From Chryseobacterium echinoideorum (GTDB lineage Bacteria; Bacteroidota; Bacteroidia; Flavobacteriales; Weeksellaceae), in assembly GCF_007474535.1 (NCBI RefSeq), contig NZ_VKNW01000001.1, forward strand, positions 1 through 64,000: a stretch of 64,000 nt of DNA, in the 5' to 3' direction. Below are positions 8,106 to 17,165 of the stretch, one piece after another (the first letter of the stretch is position 1; each line of letters begins with the position of its first letter). A model generated the notes under the pieces. It was not told where the DNA came from. It searched no databases and was given only the letters and a program-made list of their open reading frames with translations. A program made the translations under genes and the position numbers.

Positions 8106-8714
8106 ATGCAAAATATATTATTACCGGTATTTTATTTGCCGCCTGTTTCATGGTTTTCAGAATTTTTAGATCCTGAACATGAAATTATTTTTGAACAATT
8201 TGAAAATTTCCCTAAACAAACGTATAGAAACAGAGCTAATATTTACGGAGCGAACGGCAAACTTTCGCTAATTATACCAATCAATCATAATGGAAGCAGG
8301 ATTTTCAGAGATATTGAAGTTTCTTATCGGGAAGATTGGCAAAAACTACACTGGAAATCCATAAAAACAGCTTATCAAAGCTCGCCGTATTTTGAATATT
8401 ACGAAGATAAACTGGTTCAGCTATACGAGACCAAAGAGAAATTTTTATTTGATTTTAATCTGAAAAGTATTCAGGTTATTCAGAATATTTTAAAAACAGA
8501 AAAGGCATATTCTTTGAATAAGGAATTTGTCAGATTTCCGGAAGGGCTGAACTTTAGAGAAAAATTTTCGGCAAAAAATCCTTCAGAATACGAAATGAAT
8601 GAGTATTATCAAACATTTTCAGATAAGATGGGTTTTCTAAAAGACTTGTCAATTTTAGATCTTATTTGTAACAAAGGTCCTGAATCTGTTACTTATCTAA
8701 AAGAGATAAAGTGA
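8106..8714 (+). CDS. WbqC family protein
   Basis: This is a WbqC-like protein of about 202 residues. The family occurs in polysaccharide gene clusters and beside lepB in Bacteroidota, but its reaction is not established here. Visible family marks are LPVFYLPPVSWF at the start, FPKQTYRNRANIYGANG, and WQKLHWKSIKTAYQSSPYFEYY in the centre. The frame is open from an ATG at 8064, but that codon lies in the stem of the lepB terminator, so the ATG at 8106 is chosen. No clear promoter is seen between the terminator and 8106. Confidence 0.8.
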   Translation: MQNILLPVFYLPPVSWFSEFLDPEHEIIFEQFENFPKQTYRNRANIYGANGKLSLIIPINHNGSRIFRDIEVSYREDWQKLHWKSIKTAYQSSPYFEYYEDKLVQLYETKEKFLFDFNLKSIQVIQNILKTEKAYSLNKEFVRFPEGLNFREKFSAKNPSEYEMNEYYQTFSDKMGFLKDLSILDLICNKGPESVTYLKEIK

Positions 8715-8753
8715 TTATGTAATTAATTCAAAAAAAGAACAATAAATCTAGAT

Positions 8754-10433
8754 ATGAAAAAGGTATTTTTAGCAGCAGTTTTTTTAATAGGTTTTACCTA
8801 TTCATCTGCTCAGCAAATTTCTGATCCAAAGGAAGACAAAGATTTAATGACTTGGTATCATAAAGATTTTTCTACTTCAAATGTATATGGGGTAAATACA
8901 GAAAACGCATATAAATTCTTAGAATCAAAAGGTCTGAAACCCAAAACTGTTGTTGTAGGTGTTTTAGATAGTGGTGTTCAGGTAGATCATCCCGGATTGG
9001 TAAAAAATATATGGACAAATCCTAACGAAATTCCCGGAAACGGAAAAGATGATGACGGAAATGGATATGTAGATGATATCCACGGATGGAATTTTATTGG
9101 TGGAAAAAATGGAGATATTGGTGTTGATAATATGGAAGTTACCCGCGTTGTTGCAAAATACAAACCTGTTTTTGAAGGGGATGATTCTACAAAAAACAAA
9201 GCAAATCAGGCAAAAATGCCGGAAGAATTTGCAATGTATATGAAATCTAAGGAAATTTTCAATAAGAAAAGTGTAGAGGGAAAACAGCAGTTCAAACAAT
9301 TCGAAATGATAAATCAGGCAATTCCGACTATGGTATCTGTTTTAAATGGAAAGCCTTTGACAACAGAAAATATCAAAGGAATTACTCCAAAAAAACAGGA
9401 AGAGGCAATTGCACTGGAAATTCTTAAAAATCTGGCAGGAAATCCTGAATTTGCCGGAAAATCTCCTCAGGAAGTGGGAGATATGATTTCAAAAGAAATA
9501 AAACCGGCACTTGATCATTTTGGTCCGATGGCAAAGCAATATGATTTAAGCTTTGATCCTCGTCAGGAAATTGTGGGTGATAATTATGACGATTATTCCG
9601 AAAAGGCGTATGGAAACAATCATTACGAAGGTCCGGATGCAGAACACGGAACTCATGTTGCAGGAATTATTGCAGGGTTGCCTCAAGGAAAAGAGGTGCA
9701 GTACGGAGTAGCCTCCAGAGTTGCAAAAATTATGACGGTAAGAACAGTTCCTAACGGTGACGAAAGAGATAAAGATGTTGCCAACGCCATCAGATATGCT
9801 GTTGATAATGGTGCTAAAATTCTCAATATGAGCTTCGGAAAACCTGTTTCACCAGGCAAAAATGTGGTTTGGGATGCTTTTAAATATGCACAGGATAAAG
9901 GTGTATTGCTGGTAAAGGCTGCCGGGAATGAGAATGAAGATGTTGCCGAACATCTTGCGTATCCTACCAATTTTAAAAATGTTACCGATGCTGCTCCTTT
10001 TGTAAATAATGTAATGGTTGTAGGAGCAAGCACAAACAGAAATACTGATTTAAGAGCGGGCTTTTCCAACTATAACAAAAAAATGGTGAATGTTTTTGCT
10101 CCGGGCGAGGAAATCTATTCAACTGTTCCTAAAAACGATTACAGTTATCAGCAGGGAACTTCAATGGCGTCACCTGTTGCAGCAGGAGCAGCAGCAGTAT
10201 TATTGGCTTATATGCCCAATTTGAAGCCTGATCAAATTATAGAAGCTCTAGTGAAAACAAGCAACATCAGTAAAGAAAATGAGTTTGGAGAAAAATCTCA
10301 GGCGGGTGGTGTAATTGATGTAAAAAAAGCAGCAGAATATGCTTATAATAATTTTTACAGCGGAAAGAAATCATCAGGAAATACAAAATCACCTAAGAAA
10401 AATAAGCGGGCTAAAAAATCTGTTAAAAGATAG
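8754..10433 (+). CDS. S8 family serine peptidase (subtilisin-like), exported
   Basis: This is a secreted or periplasmic subtilisin-type protease of 559 residues. A signal peptide (about 1-19, ending SSAQ) is followed by the catalytic triad: Asp72 in VLDSGVQVDHPG, His298 in EHGTHVAG and Ser470 in GTSMASPVAAG. The oxyanion Asn is near 392 in AAGNENE. A roughly 170-residue insertion separates the Asp and His motifs, as in other Bacteroidota members of this group. The C-terminus is a lysine-rich tail. There is no T9SS C-terminal domain. Substrate unknown. The gene has its own terminator. Confidence 0.93.
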   Translation: MKKVFLAAVFLIGFTYSSAQQISDPKEDKDLMTWYHKDFSTSNVYGVNTENAYKFLESKGLKPKTVVVGVLDSGVQVDHPGLVKNIWTNPNEIPGNGKDDDGNGYVDDIHGWNFIGGKNGDIGVDNMEVTRVVAKYKPVFEGDDSTKNKANQAKMPEEFAMYMKSKEIFNKKSVEGKQQFKQFEMINQAIPTMVSVLNGKPLTTENIKGITPKKQEEAIALEILKNLAGNPEFAGKSPQEVGDMISKEIKPALDHFGPMAKQYDLSFDPRQEIVGDNYDDYSEKAYGNNHYEGPDAEHGTHVAGIIAGLPQGKEVQYGVASRVAKIMTVRTVPNGDERDKDVANAIRYAVDNGAKILNMSFGKPVSPGKNVVWDAFKYAQDKGVLLVKAAGNENEDVAEHLAYPTNFKNVTDAAPFVNNVMVVGASTNRNTDLRAGFSNYNKKMVNVFAPGEEIYSTVPKNDYSYQQGTSMASPVAAGAAAVLLAYMPNLKPDQIIEALVKTSNISKENEFGEKSQAGGVIDVKKAAEYAYNNFYSGKKSSGNTKSPKKNKRAKKSVKR

Positions 10434-10461
10434 TTACCACCTTTTTTACGATATAAAACTG

Positions 10462-10495
10462 ATAAAGCCTGCTTCTTGCAGGCTTTATTTTTTTT
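10462..10495 (+). terminator. S8 peptidase terminator
   Basis: An ATAAAGCCTGC / GCAGGCTTTAT stem is followed by a long T run. Confidence 0.93.
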
Positions 10496-10613
10496 AGTTT
10501 GAATTAACTTGGCACGGTTTTTTGTAGTATATCAAATGTTAAATAATAAACTTGAAAGTAAAATTTGATCATTATAGTCTGATTTACTTGGAATTAATAA
10601 TAAACATTTACAT

Positions 10614-11111
10614 ATGAAAAAACTATTACTTGCAGGCATAGTAGGAGCTTCACTTTTTGCGGTGTCTTGTTCCGGAGTTAAAAAAGCAGGTGCAGCTCAA
10701 AACCAAAGAGCTGAATTTCTGAAAATGAAAGGAGATTGGCAAATTGTCAGTATTGATTATGATAAGGCATATAAAATAAAACCTTTTGATGAGGGAGCTG
10801 ATGCTCAGTGTTTTATCGGAAGTCACTGGAGATTTATTCCAAATAACTACTCAGGATCATATACATTGAACGGTGGCGGATCTTGCCCAAAACTTATCCA
10901 GCCAATTAAAATTGATATCAAATCTAATGTTTTCAGCTTTAAAAAAATTGCAGAGGGAACAAAAGCTAAACAAAATACAGCAGGATATACATTAAATTTA
11001 ATTGAGAGGGGTACAGATGAGTTCTCTTTAGAACAGAATGTTCCATTTGAAGGCAATACAATTAAGGTTGTGTACAATTTTGAGAGAACAGGAATGGATT
11101 TTACCAGATAA
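10614..11111 (+). CDS. lipocalin-like lipoprotein
   Basis: This is a 165-residue lipoprotein with lipobox LFAVSC (Cys19). The remaining sequence has a lipocalin-like beginning (LKMKGDWQIVSIDYD, about 42-56), a WRFIPNNYSGSYTL strand pair and a closing KVVYNFERTG strand. It should sit in the outer membrane facing the periplasm. Ligand unknown. An OmpA-family lipoprotein follows 18 bases downstream, so the two probably form an operon that supports the cell envelope. Confidence 0.75.
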   Translation: MKKLLLAGIVGASLFAVSCSGVKKAGAAQNQRAEFLKMKGDWQIVSIDYDKAYKIKPFDEGADAQCFIGSHWRFIPNNYSGSYTLNGGGSCPKLIQPIKIDIKSNVFSFKKIAEGTKAKQNTAGYTLNLIERGTDEFSLEQNVPFEGNTIKVVYNFERTGMDFTR

Positions 11112-11129
11112 TTTTTAAAAATATTTATA

Positions 11130-11819
11130 ATGAAATTTAACAAAACATATATTAGCGCATTATTTTTATCTTCAGCTTTATTTTTATCAAGCTGTGAAGC
11201 AGTGAAAAATTCTAATCATCAACAAAGAGGAACTGCAGTAGGTGTAGCTTCGGGCGCTGTGATTGGCGGAATTTTAGGAAATAATGTAGGAAAAGGAAAA
11301 AATGCAGCTTTAGGAGCAGTTTTAGGTGGAGTTATCGGTGGTGTTGCAGGTAATGTTATCGGTAGCAAGATGGATAAGCAAGCTAAAGAAATCAAAGAAA
11401 CCCTTCCTGGTGCGGAAGTTGAAAGAGTAGGTGATGGAATTAAAATTACTTTAAATGAAAGTATCGTTACATTCGCATTCGATTCTTCTAATCTTACTAC
11501 TTTAGCAAAAACGAATCTTGATAAATTATCACAGGTATTAATCAATAATCCGGATACAAACATCAATATTTACGGTCACACAGACAGCAAAGGTTCTGAC
11601 GATTACAACCAGAAACTTTCTGAAAGAAGAGCAAATGCCGTAAAATCATATTTAATATCAAAAGGTATTTCGTCAAGCAGAATGTTCGCATTAGGAGAAG
11701 GTGAGGCTATGCCTATCGCAACAAATGATACTGATGAGGGAAGAGCAAAAAACAGAAGAGTGGAATTTGCGATTACTGCAAATGAAAAAATGATTAATGA
11801 CGCTCAAAACGGACAATAA
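11130..11819 (+). CDS. OmpA family lipoprotein
   Basis: This lipoprotein links the outer membrane to peptidoglycan through a C-terminal OmpA domain. The 229-residue protein has a lipobox (LFLSSC, Cys22). A glycine-zipper segment at about 37-80 (repeated GGxx[11 protein letters not shown]) may insert in the membrane. The OmpA domain at about 112-222 contains [20 protein letters not shown] and [10 protein letters not shown], the usual peptidoglycan-binding motifs. It follows the lipocalin-like lipoprotein and ends with a good terminator. Confidence 0.92.
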   Translation: MKFNKTYISALFLSSALFLSSCEAVKNSNHQQRGTAVGVASGAVIGGILGNNVGKGKNAALGAVLGGVIGGVAGNVIGSKMDKQAKEIKETLPGAEVERVGDGIKITLNESIVTFAFDSSNLTTLAKTNLDKLSQVLINNPDTNINIYGHTDSKGSDDYNQKLSERRANAVKSYLISKGISSSRMFALGEGEAMPIATNDTDEGRAKNRRVEFAITANEKMINDAQNGQ

Positions 11820-11846
11820 TCCATTTTAATAAATAAATACGATTTC

Positions 11847-11873
11847 AAAAAACCGCCTTGGCGGTTTTTTTTG
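11847..11873 (+). terminator. terminator after OmpA lipoprotein
   Basis: An AAAAACCGCC / GGCGGTTTTT stem runs into a T tract. Confidence 0.92.
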
Positions 11874-11905
11874 TATTTTTATACGGAATTTTTTACATAA
11901 ATCAG

Positions 11906-11913
11906 TATTTTTG
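11906..11913 (+). promoter_or_regulatory. -7 element of the ubiA-dprE-like operon
   Basis: TATTTTTG matches TAnnTTTG, 17 bases before the ATG at 11931. No clear -33 TTTG is seen. Confidence 0.55.
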
Positions 11914-11930
11914 CACTCGAAACTACATAA

Positions 11931-12815
11931 ATGAAGAAATATCTAAAACTACTTCGTGTAGAGCAATGGGTGAAAAACCTGTTTGTCTTTGTACCACTGT
12001 TCTTTTCCGGGAATATTAATAATATAGATTTATTATCCAAAAGTATTTTTGCTTTTGTCATATTTTCTTTAGCTGCCGGAGTGGTTTACATACTTAATGA
12101 TTATAATGACATAGAAGCAGATCAAAAGCATCCTGAGAAAAGGAAAAGACCATTGGCAAGTGGTGCTGTTTCCAAAAGGAATGCAATTGTAATTTTGGTT
12201 GCACTGATAATTGCAGACATTTTTTTAGTATTGTTTGCTCAGTTTTTCTTTCATATTCTGGTTTGGAAGTTTGCTTTAATCATTGCCTTTTATTTTGTAA
12301 TGAATCTGGCTTATACTTTTAAACTGAAACACGTTCCTATTATAGATATTTTTATTATTGCAATAGGTTTTGTTCTTCGGGTACAGGCAGGTGGTTATAT
12401 TACAGGGATTTTCATATCGCAGTGGGCAACATTGCTCACATTTGTTTTGGCATTAGTATTGGCTATTGGCAAAAGAAGAGGGGAACTGATTAACGCACAG
12501 ACTTCAGGCAAAACCAGGAAAGCTTTAGATGGGTATAATGTTCAGTTTGCCGATATTACACTTTCAATTTCGGTGTCACTGGCAATTGTTTGTTACCTGA
12601 TGTTCACATTATCACCAGAAATTCAGGCAAGACTGCATTCTGCGGTTTTCTATACCGTCATCTTTGTGGTTTTTGCTTTTTTAAGATATTTACAGCAGAC
12701 TTTGGTATATAACCGGACAGAATCGCCTACCAAAATAGTCTATAAAGACCGTTACATACAGGTTACTTTAGTATTGTGGGTAGCTGCATTTTTAATTTTA
12801 ATTTACTTTAAATAA
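11931..12815 (+). CDS. UbiA-family polyprenyl-phosphate phosphoribosyltransferase (DPPR synthase-like)
   Basis: The likely reaction is transfer of phosphoribose from PRPP to a polyprenyl phosphate in the inner membrane, as done by mycobacterial Rv3806c (UbiA). The 294-residue protein has about nine hydrophobic helices and starts LLRVEQWVKNLFVFVPLFF. The first aspartate-rich motif (NDYNDIEADQKHP, 56-68) is followed by RKRPLASG, typical of the DPPR synthase subgroup. A second motif region is YTFKLKHVPIIDIFIIAIG. The next genes are DprE1-like, DprE2-like and a phosphatase, which supports this role over quinone synthesis. Its stop overlaps the next start by one base (TAATG). Confidence 0.82.
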   Translation: MKKYLKLLRVEQWVKNLFVFVPLFFSGNINNIDLLSKSIFAFVIFSLAAGVVYILNDYNDIEADQKHPEKRKRPLASGAVSKRNAIVILVALIIADIFLVLFAQFFFHILVWKFALIIAFYFVMNLAYTFKLKHVPIIDIFIIAIGFVLRVQAGGYITGIFISQWATLLTFVLALVLAIGKRRGELINAQTSGKTRKALDGYNVQFADITLSISVSLAIVCYLMFTLSPEIQARLHSAVFYTVIFVVFAFLRYLQQTLVYNRTESPTKIVYKDRYIQVTLVLWVAAFLILIYFK

Positions 12816-14122
12816 TGAAGCCGGATTTCATACAAAAAGTTTCAAACTGGGGTAATTTTCCTGTAGTGGAAAAAGAAATGAAGTCGGAAGATAGCTTCAG
12901 AAAAATTAGAGAATTTATTCATAATCATAATGAAGTCATTGCAAGAGGTAATGGGAGATGTTATGGCGATGCTTCTTTAGGAGAAAATATTTTCTCAACC
13001 AGTAAGCTTAATAAATTTATCAGTTTCGATAGATTAAACGGAATTATTGAATGTGAATCAGGAGTTCTTTTGTCGGATGTTTTGGAGATTTCTGTTCCAC
13101 AAGGCTATTTTTTAATGGTAACACCAGGAACAAAATTCATAACAATTGGCGGCGCCATCGCTTCAGATGTGCATGGAAAAGGAATTCACTGTTTTTCAGA
13201 ATGTCTTATTGAGTTTAGTCTGATGAATGAGAGCGGAGATATCTTAAAGTGCTCCAGAGAAGAAAATTCTGAAAAGTTTTGGGCAACTATTGGAGGAATG
13301 GGACTTACAGGAATTATTCTTTCGGCTAAATTCAGACTCAAAAAAATTGAAACAGCTTATATCCGTCAGGAAAGCATAAAAGCAAAAAATCTGGATGAGA
13401 TTTTTGAATTATTTGAAGAATGTGAAAGTTGGACTTACAATGTAGCATGGATCGACTGCCTCCAAAAAGGTGAAAACATCGGAAGAAGTGTATTGCAAAG
13501 AGGTGAATTTGCTTTGAAAAGTGAACTTCCGGAAAAACTGAAACACAAACCTCTTCGTTTAAAAAACACAAAATTACCCGCAGTACCGTTTTATTTTCCT
13601 GGTTTTGTACTCAATAATCTAACCGTAAAAATCTTTAACTTTTTAATTTACAATAAACAAAAAAATAAAATTGTAAAAGATATCATATCCTATGAAAGTT
13701 TTTTCTACCCTCTTGATATTATAGAAGATTGGAATAAGATTTATGGTAAGTCGGGATTCATACAATACCAAATGGTCATTCCCAAAGAAAAAGGAAAAGA
13801 AGGGATGAGAAGGATATTGGAAACTATTGCAAATTCCGGAAACGGTTCCTTTTTGGCAGTTCTCAAATTTATCGGGAAAAACAATCCAATGGCATATAAC
13901 TCCTTTCCTTTCGAAGGCTATACACTGGCTTTGGATTTTAAAGTGAATACTAAGCTTAAAAAACTTGTGACCCAACTTGATGATATTGTAGAAGAATTTG
14001 GTGGAAGAATTTATCTTGCAAAAGACAGCATGAGCAAGTCTTCCTTAACGAATTACCTTAAGAATGTAGAGAGCTCAAAATTTGTATCTCTTCAGCATAA
14101 AAGAATCTTAAATAACAAATAA
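12815..14122 (+). CDS. DprE1-like FAD-dependent decaprenylphosphoryl-ribose oxidase homologue
   Basis: The likely role is oxidation of the 2'-OH of polyprenyl-phosphoryl-ribose to the keto intermediate. The 435-residue protein follows Mycobacterium DprE1 closely from memory: ARGNGRCYGD (43-52), TPGTKFITIGGAIASDVHGK (103-122, with the His120 of the VHGK box), FWATIGGMGLTGII, then YPLDIIEDWNKIYG and FGGRIYLAKDS with Lys403. The residue equivalent to the benzothiazinone-binding Cys387 of M. tuberculosis appears to be Ala372 (GYTLALDF). It overlaps ubiA by one base and abuts the SDR gene. Confidence 0.85.
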   Translation: MKPDFIQKVSNWGNFPVVEKEMKSEDSFRKIREFIHNHNEVIARGNGRCYGDASLGENIFSTSKLNKFISFDRLNGIIECESGVLLSDVLEISVPQGYFLMVTPGTKFITIGGAIASDVHGKGIHCFSECLIEFSLMNESGDILKCSREENSEKFWATIGGMGLTGIILSAKFRLKKIETAYIRQESIKAKNLDEIFELFEECESWTYNVAWIDCLQKGENIGRSVLQRGEFALKSELPEKLKHKPLRLKNTKLPAVPFYFPGFVLNNLTVKIFNFLIYNKQKNKIVKDIISYESFFYPLDIIEDWNKIYGKSGFIQYQMVIPKEKGKEGMRRILETIANSGNGSFLAVLKFIGKNNPMAYNSFPFEGYTLALDFKVNTKLKKLVTQLDDIVEEFGGRIYLAKDSMSKSSLTNYLKNVESSKFVSLQHKRILNNK

Positions 14123-14848
14123 ATGATTGTTCTCGGTACTACGTCCGAAGTGGCACAGGCTTTTGTAGAAAAAGCTTTGCAGGAAGGAGAAAAATATGAA
14201 AAAATTTATCTCTTTACCTCTAATTTGGAATCTGCAGAAAGATTTGCCAGACATATTGATGTGAAATTCTTGCAGCAGTCAGAAGTCATTGAATTGGATT
14301 TAAGAAAAGAAATAAAATACTCTGAGTTTGATTACATCCATTCTGACTTGTTGTTTTGTGCAACGGGTTATTTAGGAGAAGGAACGGAAGAAGGTTTGTA
14401 CGATAATAAAAATACACAACAGATTATTGATATCAATTACGCCAAACTTGTCCCGGTTGTTAATTATTTCGCAAATAAATTTGAAACCAGAAGAACGGGT
14501 ACGATTATCGGACTTTCATCTGTTGCGGGAGAAAGAGGAAGGCAGAGTAATTTCATTTATGGAAGTGCAAAAGCAGCATTTACGGCTTATTTAAGCGGAT
14601 TGAGAAATTATCTTTTCGAAAAAAAAGTTCATGTAATGACTGTAAAACCGGGTTTTATGGCGACTAAAATGACAGAAGGCTTGCCGCTTAATCCAAAATT
14701 GACAGCAACACCGAAACAAGCTGCCGATTGTATTTTCAAAGCATACAAAAATCAGAAAAATGTTGTATACGTGTTGCCGGTTTGGGGAATTATTATGATG
14801 ATTATCCGCAATATTCCGGAGTTCATTTTTAAAAAATTAAAACTTTAA
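14123..14848 (+). CDS. DprE2-like SDR family oxidoreductase
   Basis: The likely role is NAD(P)H reduction of the 2'-keto intermediate to polyprenyl-phosphoryl-arabinose, completing the epimerization begun by the DprE1-like protein. The 241-residue short-chain dehydrogenase starts directly with the cofactor-binding strand (MIVLGTTSEVAQAF). The catalytic Ser (LSSVAGERG, about 132) is followed by Tyr146-x3-Lys150 in FIYGSAKAAF and by VKPGFMATKM. The SSVAG and NFIYGSAKA segments resemble mycobacterial DprE2. The ATG follows the previous stop with no gap, which suggests translational coupling. Confidence 0.83.
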   Translation: MIVLGTTSEVAQAFVEKALQEGEKYEKIYLFTSNLESAERFARHIDVKFLQQSEVIELDLRKEIKYSEFDYIHSDLLFCATGYLGEGTEEGLYDNKNTQQIIDINYAKLVPVVNYFANKFETRRTGTIIGLSSVAGERGRQSNFIYGSAKAAFTAYLSGLRNYLFEKKVHVMTVKPGFMATKMTEGLPLNPKLTATPKQAADCIFKAYKNQKNVVYVLPVWGIIMMIIRNIPEFIFKKLKL

Positions 14849-14851
14849 GCA

Positions 14852-15439
14852 ATGAAAAAACTGTATTGTTTTGATTTTGATGGAACGCTTACTTATAAAG
14901 ATACGATGTTTATGTTTCTTAGATTTTATAATCCTGTGAAATTTAGGATACAGTTTATCAGGCATATTCCGCTTTTTATTCTTTTAAAATTGAAATTGGC
15001 AGATACTGAAAAAGTCAAGAAAAGCTTTATTGGCTCTGTGCTGAAAGGTCAGCTTCAGTCAAAAATAGAAGAAAAAGCTAAAAAGTTTTTTGAAGAAAAC
15101 TATCCGAAAATCTTTAGGGAAAATGCATTAGATTTTATTAATAATATAGATAGAGAAAATACTCAAAGTCTTATTGTAACAGCATCTCTTGATATTTGGG
15201 CTAAACCTTTTGCCGAAAAGCTGCAGATGAAGCTCGTTTCTACACAGGCAGAGTTCAGAAATGGTATTTTTACAGGAAATTTTATTGGCATTAATTGCAA
15301 TGGAAACGAAAAATTGGAGAGAATAAAAAAAGAAATTTCCGGATATAAGTACGATAAAATCATTGCTTTCGGAGATACTTCAGGAGATAAAGCCATGTTA
15401 AAATGGGCAGATGAAGGTCATTACCGTTTTTTTCATTAA
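14852..15439 (+). CDS. HAD-IB family phosphatase
   Basis: This is a haloacid-dehalogenase superfamily hydrolase of 195 residues with the four HAD motifs: FDFDGTL with nucleophile Asp8 and Asp10, the IVTASL motif II, a basic residue region near 155, and IAFGDTSGDKAML as motif III/IV. In this operon it could remove the 5-phosphate from polyprenyl-phosphoryl-5-phosphoribose, the step assigned to a PAP2 phosphatase (Rv3807c) in mycobacteria. That assignment rests on position only. The gene begins 3 bases after the DprE2-like stop. Confidence 0.82.
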   Translation: MKKLYCFDFDGTLTYKDTMFMFLRFYNPVKFRIQFIRHIPLFILLKLKLADTEKVKKSFIGSVLKGQLQSKIEEKAKKFFEENYPKIFRENALDFINNIDRENTQSLIVTASLDIWAKPFAEKLQMKLVSTQAEFRNGIFTGNFIGINCNGNEKLERIKKEISGYKYDKIIAFGDTSGDKAMLKWADEGHYRFFH

Positions 15440-15463
15440 TTTTGAAGAATCAATAAAGATAAA

Positions 15464-15922
15464 ATGAACAGATTGCTAATTTTGTTTTTTGCAACATTAT
15501 TTAGTTGTACAGGAACTACGGCACAAAAAACTTCGTCTATGCAAAATCAGGCAGAAATTCTTGTCTCTGAAACTCAGGGCGGAACAGAAAAACAAGGATT
15601 CAGAATTTTAAATAATCGACAGGAATTAGCAGACGAGATCAAAGACAGATATACTGCGTCCGGACAAAGCCCGATTATAAAAACTCCCGCTTTCCCGAAA
15701 GATAAAAAAGTGGTGGTCTATTATTTGGGAACCTTCAATTCCGGAGATCACCAAGTCAATGAAATTAAAAGTGTTTCTGTAAAAAAAAATATACTTTACG
15801 TAGAAATAACAGAATATGAATCGGGGGGAATGGCAATTCAGGTAATGTCAAATCCATGGTTTGTTTTCTCGGTTCCTGTCAGCTACAAGTTCACATCTGT
15901 ACAACTAAAATCTTCAAAGTAA
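15464..15922 (+). CDS. PrcB-like lipoprotein
   Basis: This is a 152-residue predicted lipoprotein (lipobox LFSC, Cys15). Its C-terminal half fits the PrcB_C family pattern: FPKDKKVVVYYLGTFNSGDH, VEITEYESGG and NPWFVFSVP. In Treponema PrcB is a subunit of a protease complex, but no protease partner is adjacent here and the function in this organism is unknown. It lies 24 bases after the HAD gene and 2 bases before the cysteine desulfurase start, so it may be read with either neighbour. Confidence 0.7.
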   Translation: MNRLLILFFATLFSCTGTTAQKTSSMQNQAEILVSETQGGTEKQGFRILNNRQELADEIKDRYTASGQSPIIKTPAFPKDKKVVVYYLGTFNSGDHQVNEIKSVSVKKNILYVEITEYESGGMAIQVMSNPWFVFSVPVSYKFTSVQLKSSK

Positions 15923-15924
15923 AA

Positions 15925-17100
15925 ATGAATAAAATATATTTGGATAACGCTGCAACAACACCTCTTTCCGATGAGGTAATTGATGCAATGATTGATACAA
16001 TGAAAATAAATTTTGGAAACCCGTCATCTACCCATAGCTTTGGTCAGGAAGCAAAAATTCTGATTGAAAATGTCAGAAGGCAGGTCGCTGATTATCTTCA
16101 TGTAAGTCCGGCTGAAATTATTTTTACTTCTTGCGGAACAGAGTCCAACAATATGATTATTAAATCTTGTGTTGAACACCTGGGTGTACAAAGAATTATA
16201 AGCTCTCCTTTGGAACATAAGTGTGTTTCTGAAAGTATTCTGGATATGAAAAGCAGAAAAGGAGTTGAGGTAAATTATATTCGTCCTAATGAAAAAGGTG
16301 ATATTGATCTGGTAAAACTAGAAGAGCTTTTGAAATCTTCAGACAAAAAAACACTGGTAAGTTTAATGCATGCCAATAATGAAGTTGGAAATCTTATTGA
16401 TTTAAAAAAGGTTGCTCAGATTTGTAAAGAAAATAATGCATTATTTCATTCAGATACTGTGCAGACAATGGCTCACATGAATCTTGACTTTTCTGACATT
16501 CCTGTAGATTTTGCTTCATGTAGTGCACATAAATTTCATGGTCCTAAAGGAATAGGATTTGCTTTTGTACGTAAAGCAACAGGTTTGAAAGGCATTATAA
16601 CAGGCGGACCACAGGAAAGAAGCCTGAGAGCAGGAACGGAAAATGTTGCAGGAATTGCAGGTTTAGGAAAGGCTCTTGAGCTTTCCATCAAAAATATGGA
16701 TAATTATACTGCTCATATGCAAAGCATAAAAAAATATGCTGTGGAAAAGCTCTCTGAGGAGATTTCCGGAATAAAATTCAATGGGAGAAGTGCTGAACCT
16801 GAGAATAGCTTATACACAGTAATAAGTATTCTCCTTCCTTATAAAAATCCTCTTATCGGATTACAATTAGATATGAAAGGTATTGCCGTTTCTCAGGGAA
16901 GTGCCTGTTCGTCAGGAGCTTCTAAGCCTTCTATGGTTATGATGATGGTTTTGTCTGAGGATGAGATGGAACATTGTACTCCGTTGCGTGTTTCGTTCAG
17001 TCACCTGACTTCAAAGAACGATATAGATACATTTGTAGATGCTTTAAAAGAAATCTCGAAAGATTTTGTTATAGAAAATACAAATGTAGAGCATAGATAA
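15925..17100 (+). CDS. cysteine desulfurase (IscS/NifS type)
   Basis: This PLP enzyme removes sulfur from cysteine for Fe-S cluster and thiocofactor assembly. From the ATG at 15925 the protein is 391 residues, beginning MNKIYLDNAATTPLSDEV. The PLP Lys203 is in SCSAHKFHGPKGIGF, and the catalytic Cys328 is in SQGSACSSGASKPS. The frame is open from 15856 inside the previous gene, but the family N-terminus fixes the start at 15925. No iscU or other isc/suf gene is adjacent. Confidence 0.93.
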   Translation: MNKIYLDNAATTPLSDEVIDAMIDTMKINFGNPSSTHSFGQEAKILIENVRRQVADYLHVSPAEIIFTSCGTESNNMIIKSCVEHLGVQRIISSPLEHKCVSESILDMKSRKGVEVNYIRPNEKGDIDLVKLEELLKSSDKKTLVSLMHANNEVGNLIDLKKVAQICKENNALFHSDTVQTMAHMNLDFSDIPVDFASCSAHKFHGPKGIGFAFVRKATGLKGIITGGPQERSLRAGTENVAGIAGLGKALELSIKNMDNYTAHMQSIKKYAVEKLSEEISGIKFNGRSAEPENSLYTVISILLPYKNPLIGLQLDMKGIAVSQGSACSSGASKPSMVMMMVLSEDEMEHCTPLRVSFSHLTSKNDIDTFVDALKEISKDFVIENTNVEHR

Positions 17101-17119
17101 CCTTATGGTTCAATAGTTG

Positions 17120-17127
17120 TAAATTTG
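17120..17127 (+). promoter_or_regulatory. trxA -7 element
   Basis: TAAATTTG matches TAnnTTTG 38 bases before the trxA start. No good -33 element is seen. Confidence 0.45.
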
Positions 17128-17165
17128 TACTTGTAAATTAGAATTAATAATAAAAAAATAAAAAC

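Noticed and set aside
15856..15924. Upstream extension of the cysteine desulfurase frame
   Set aside because: It overlaps the coding end of the PrcB-like gene and precedes the standard family N-terminus MNKIYLDNAATTP.
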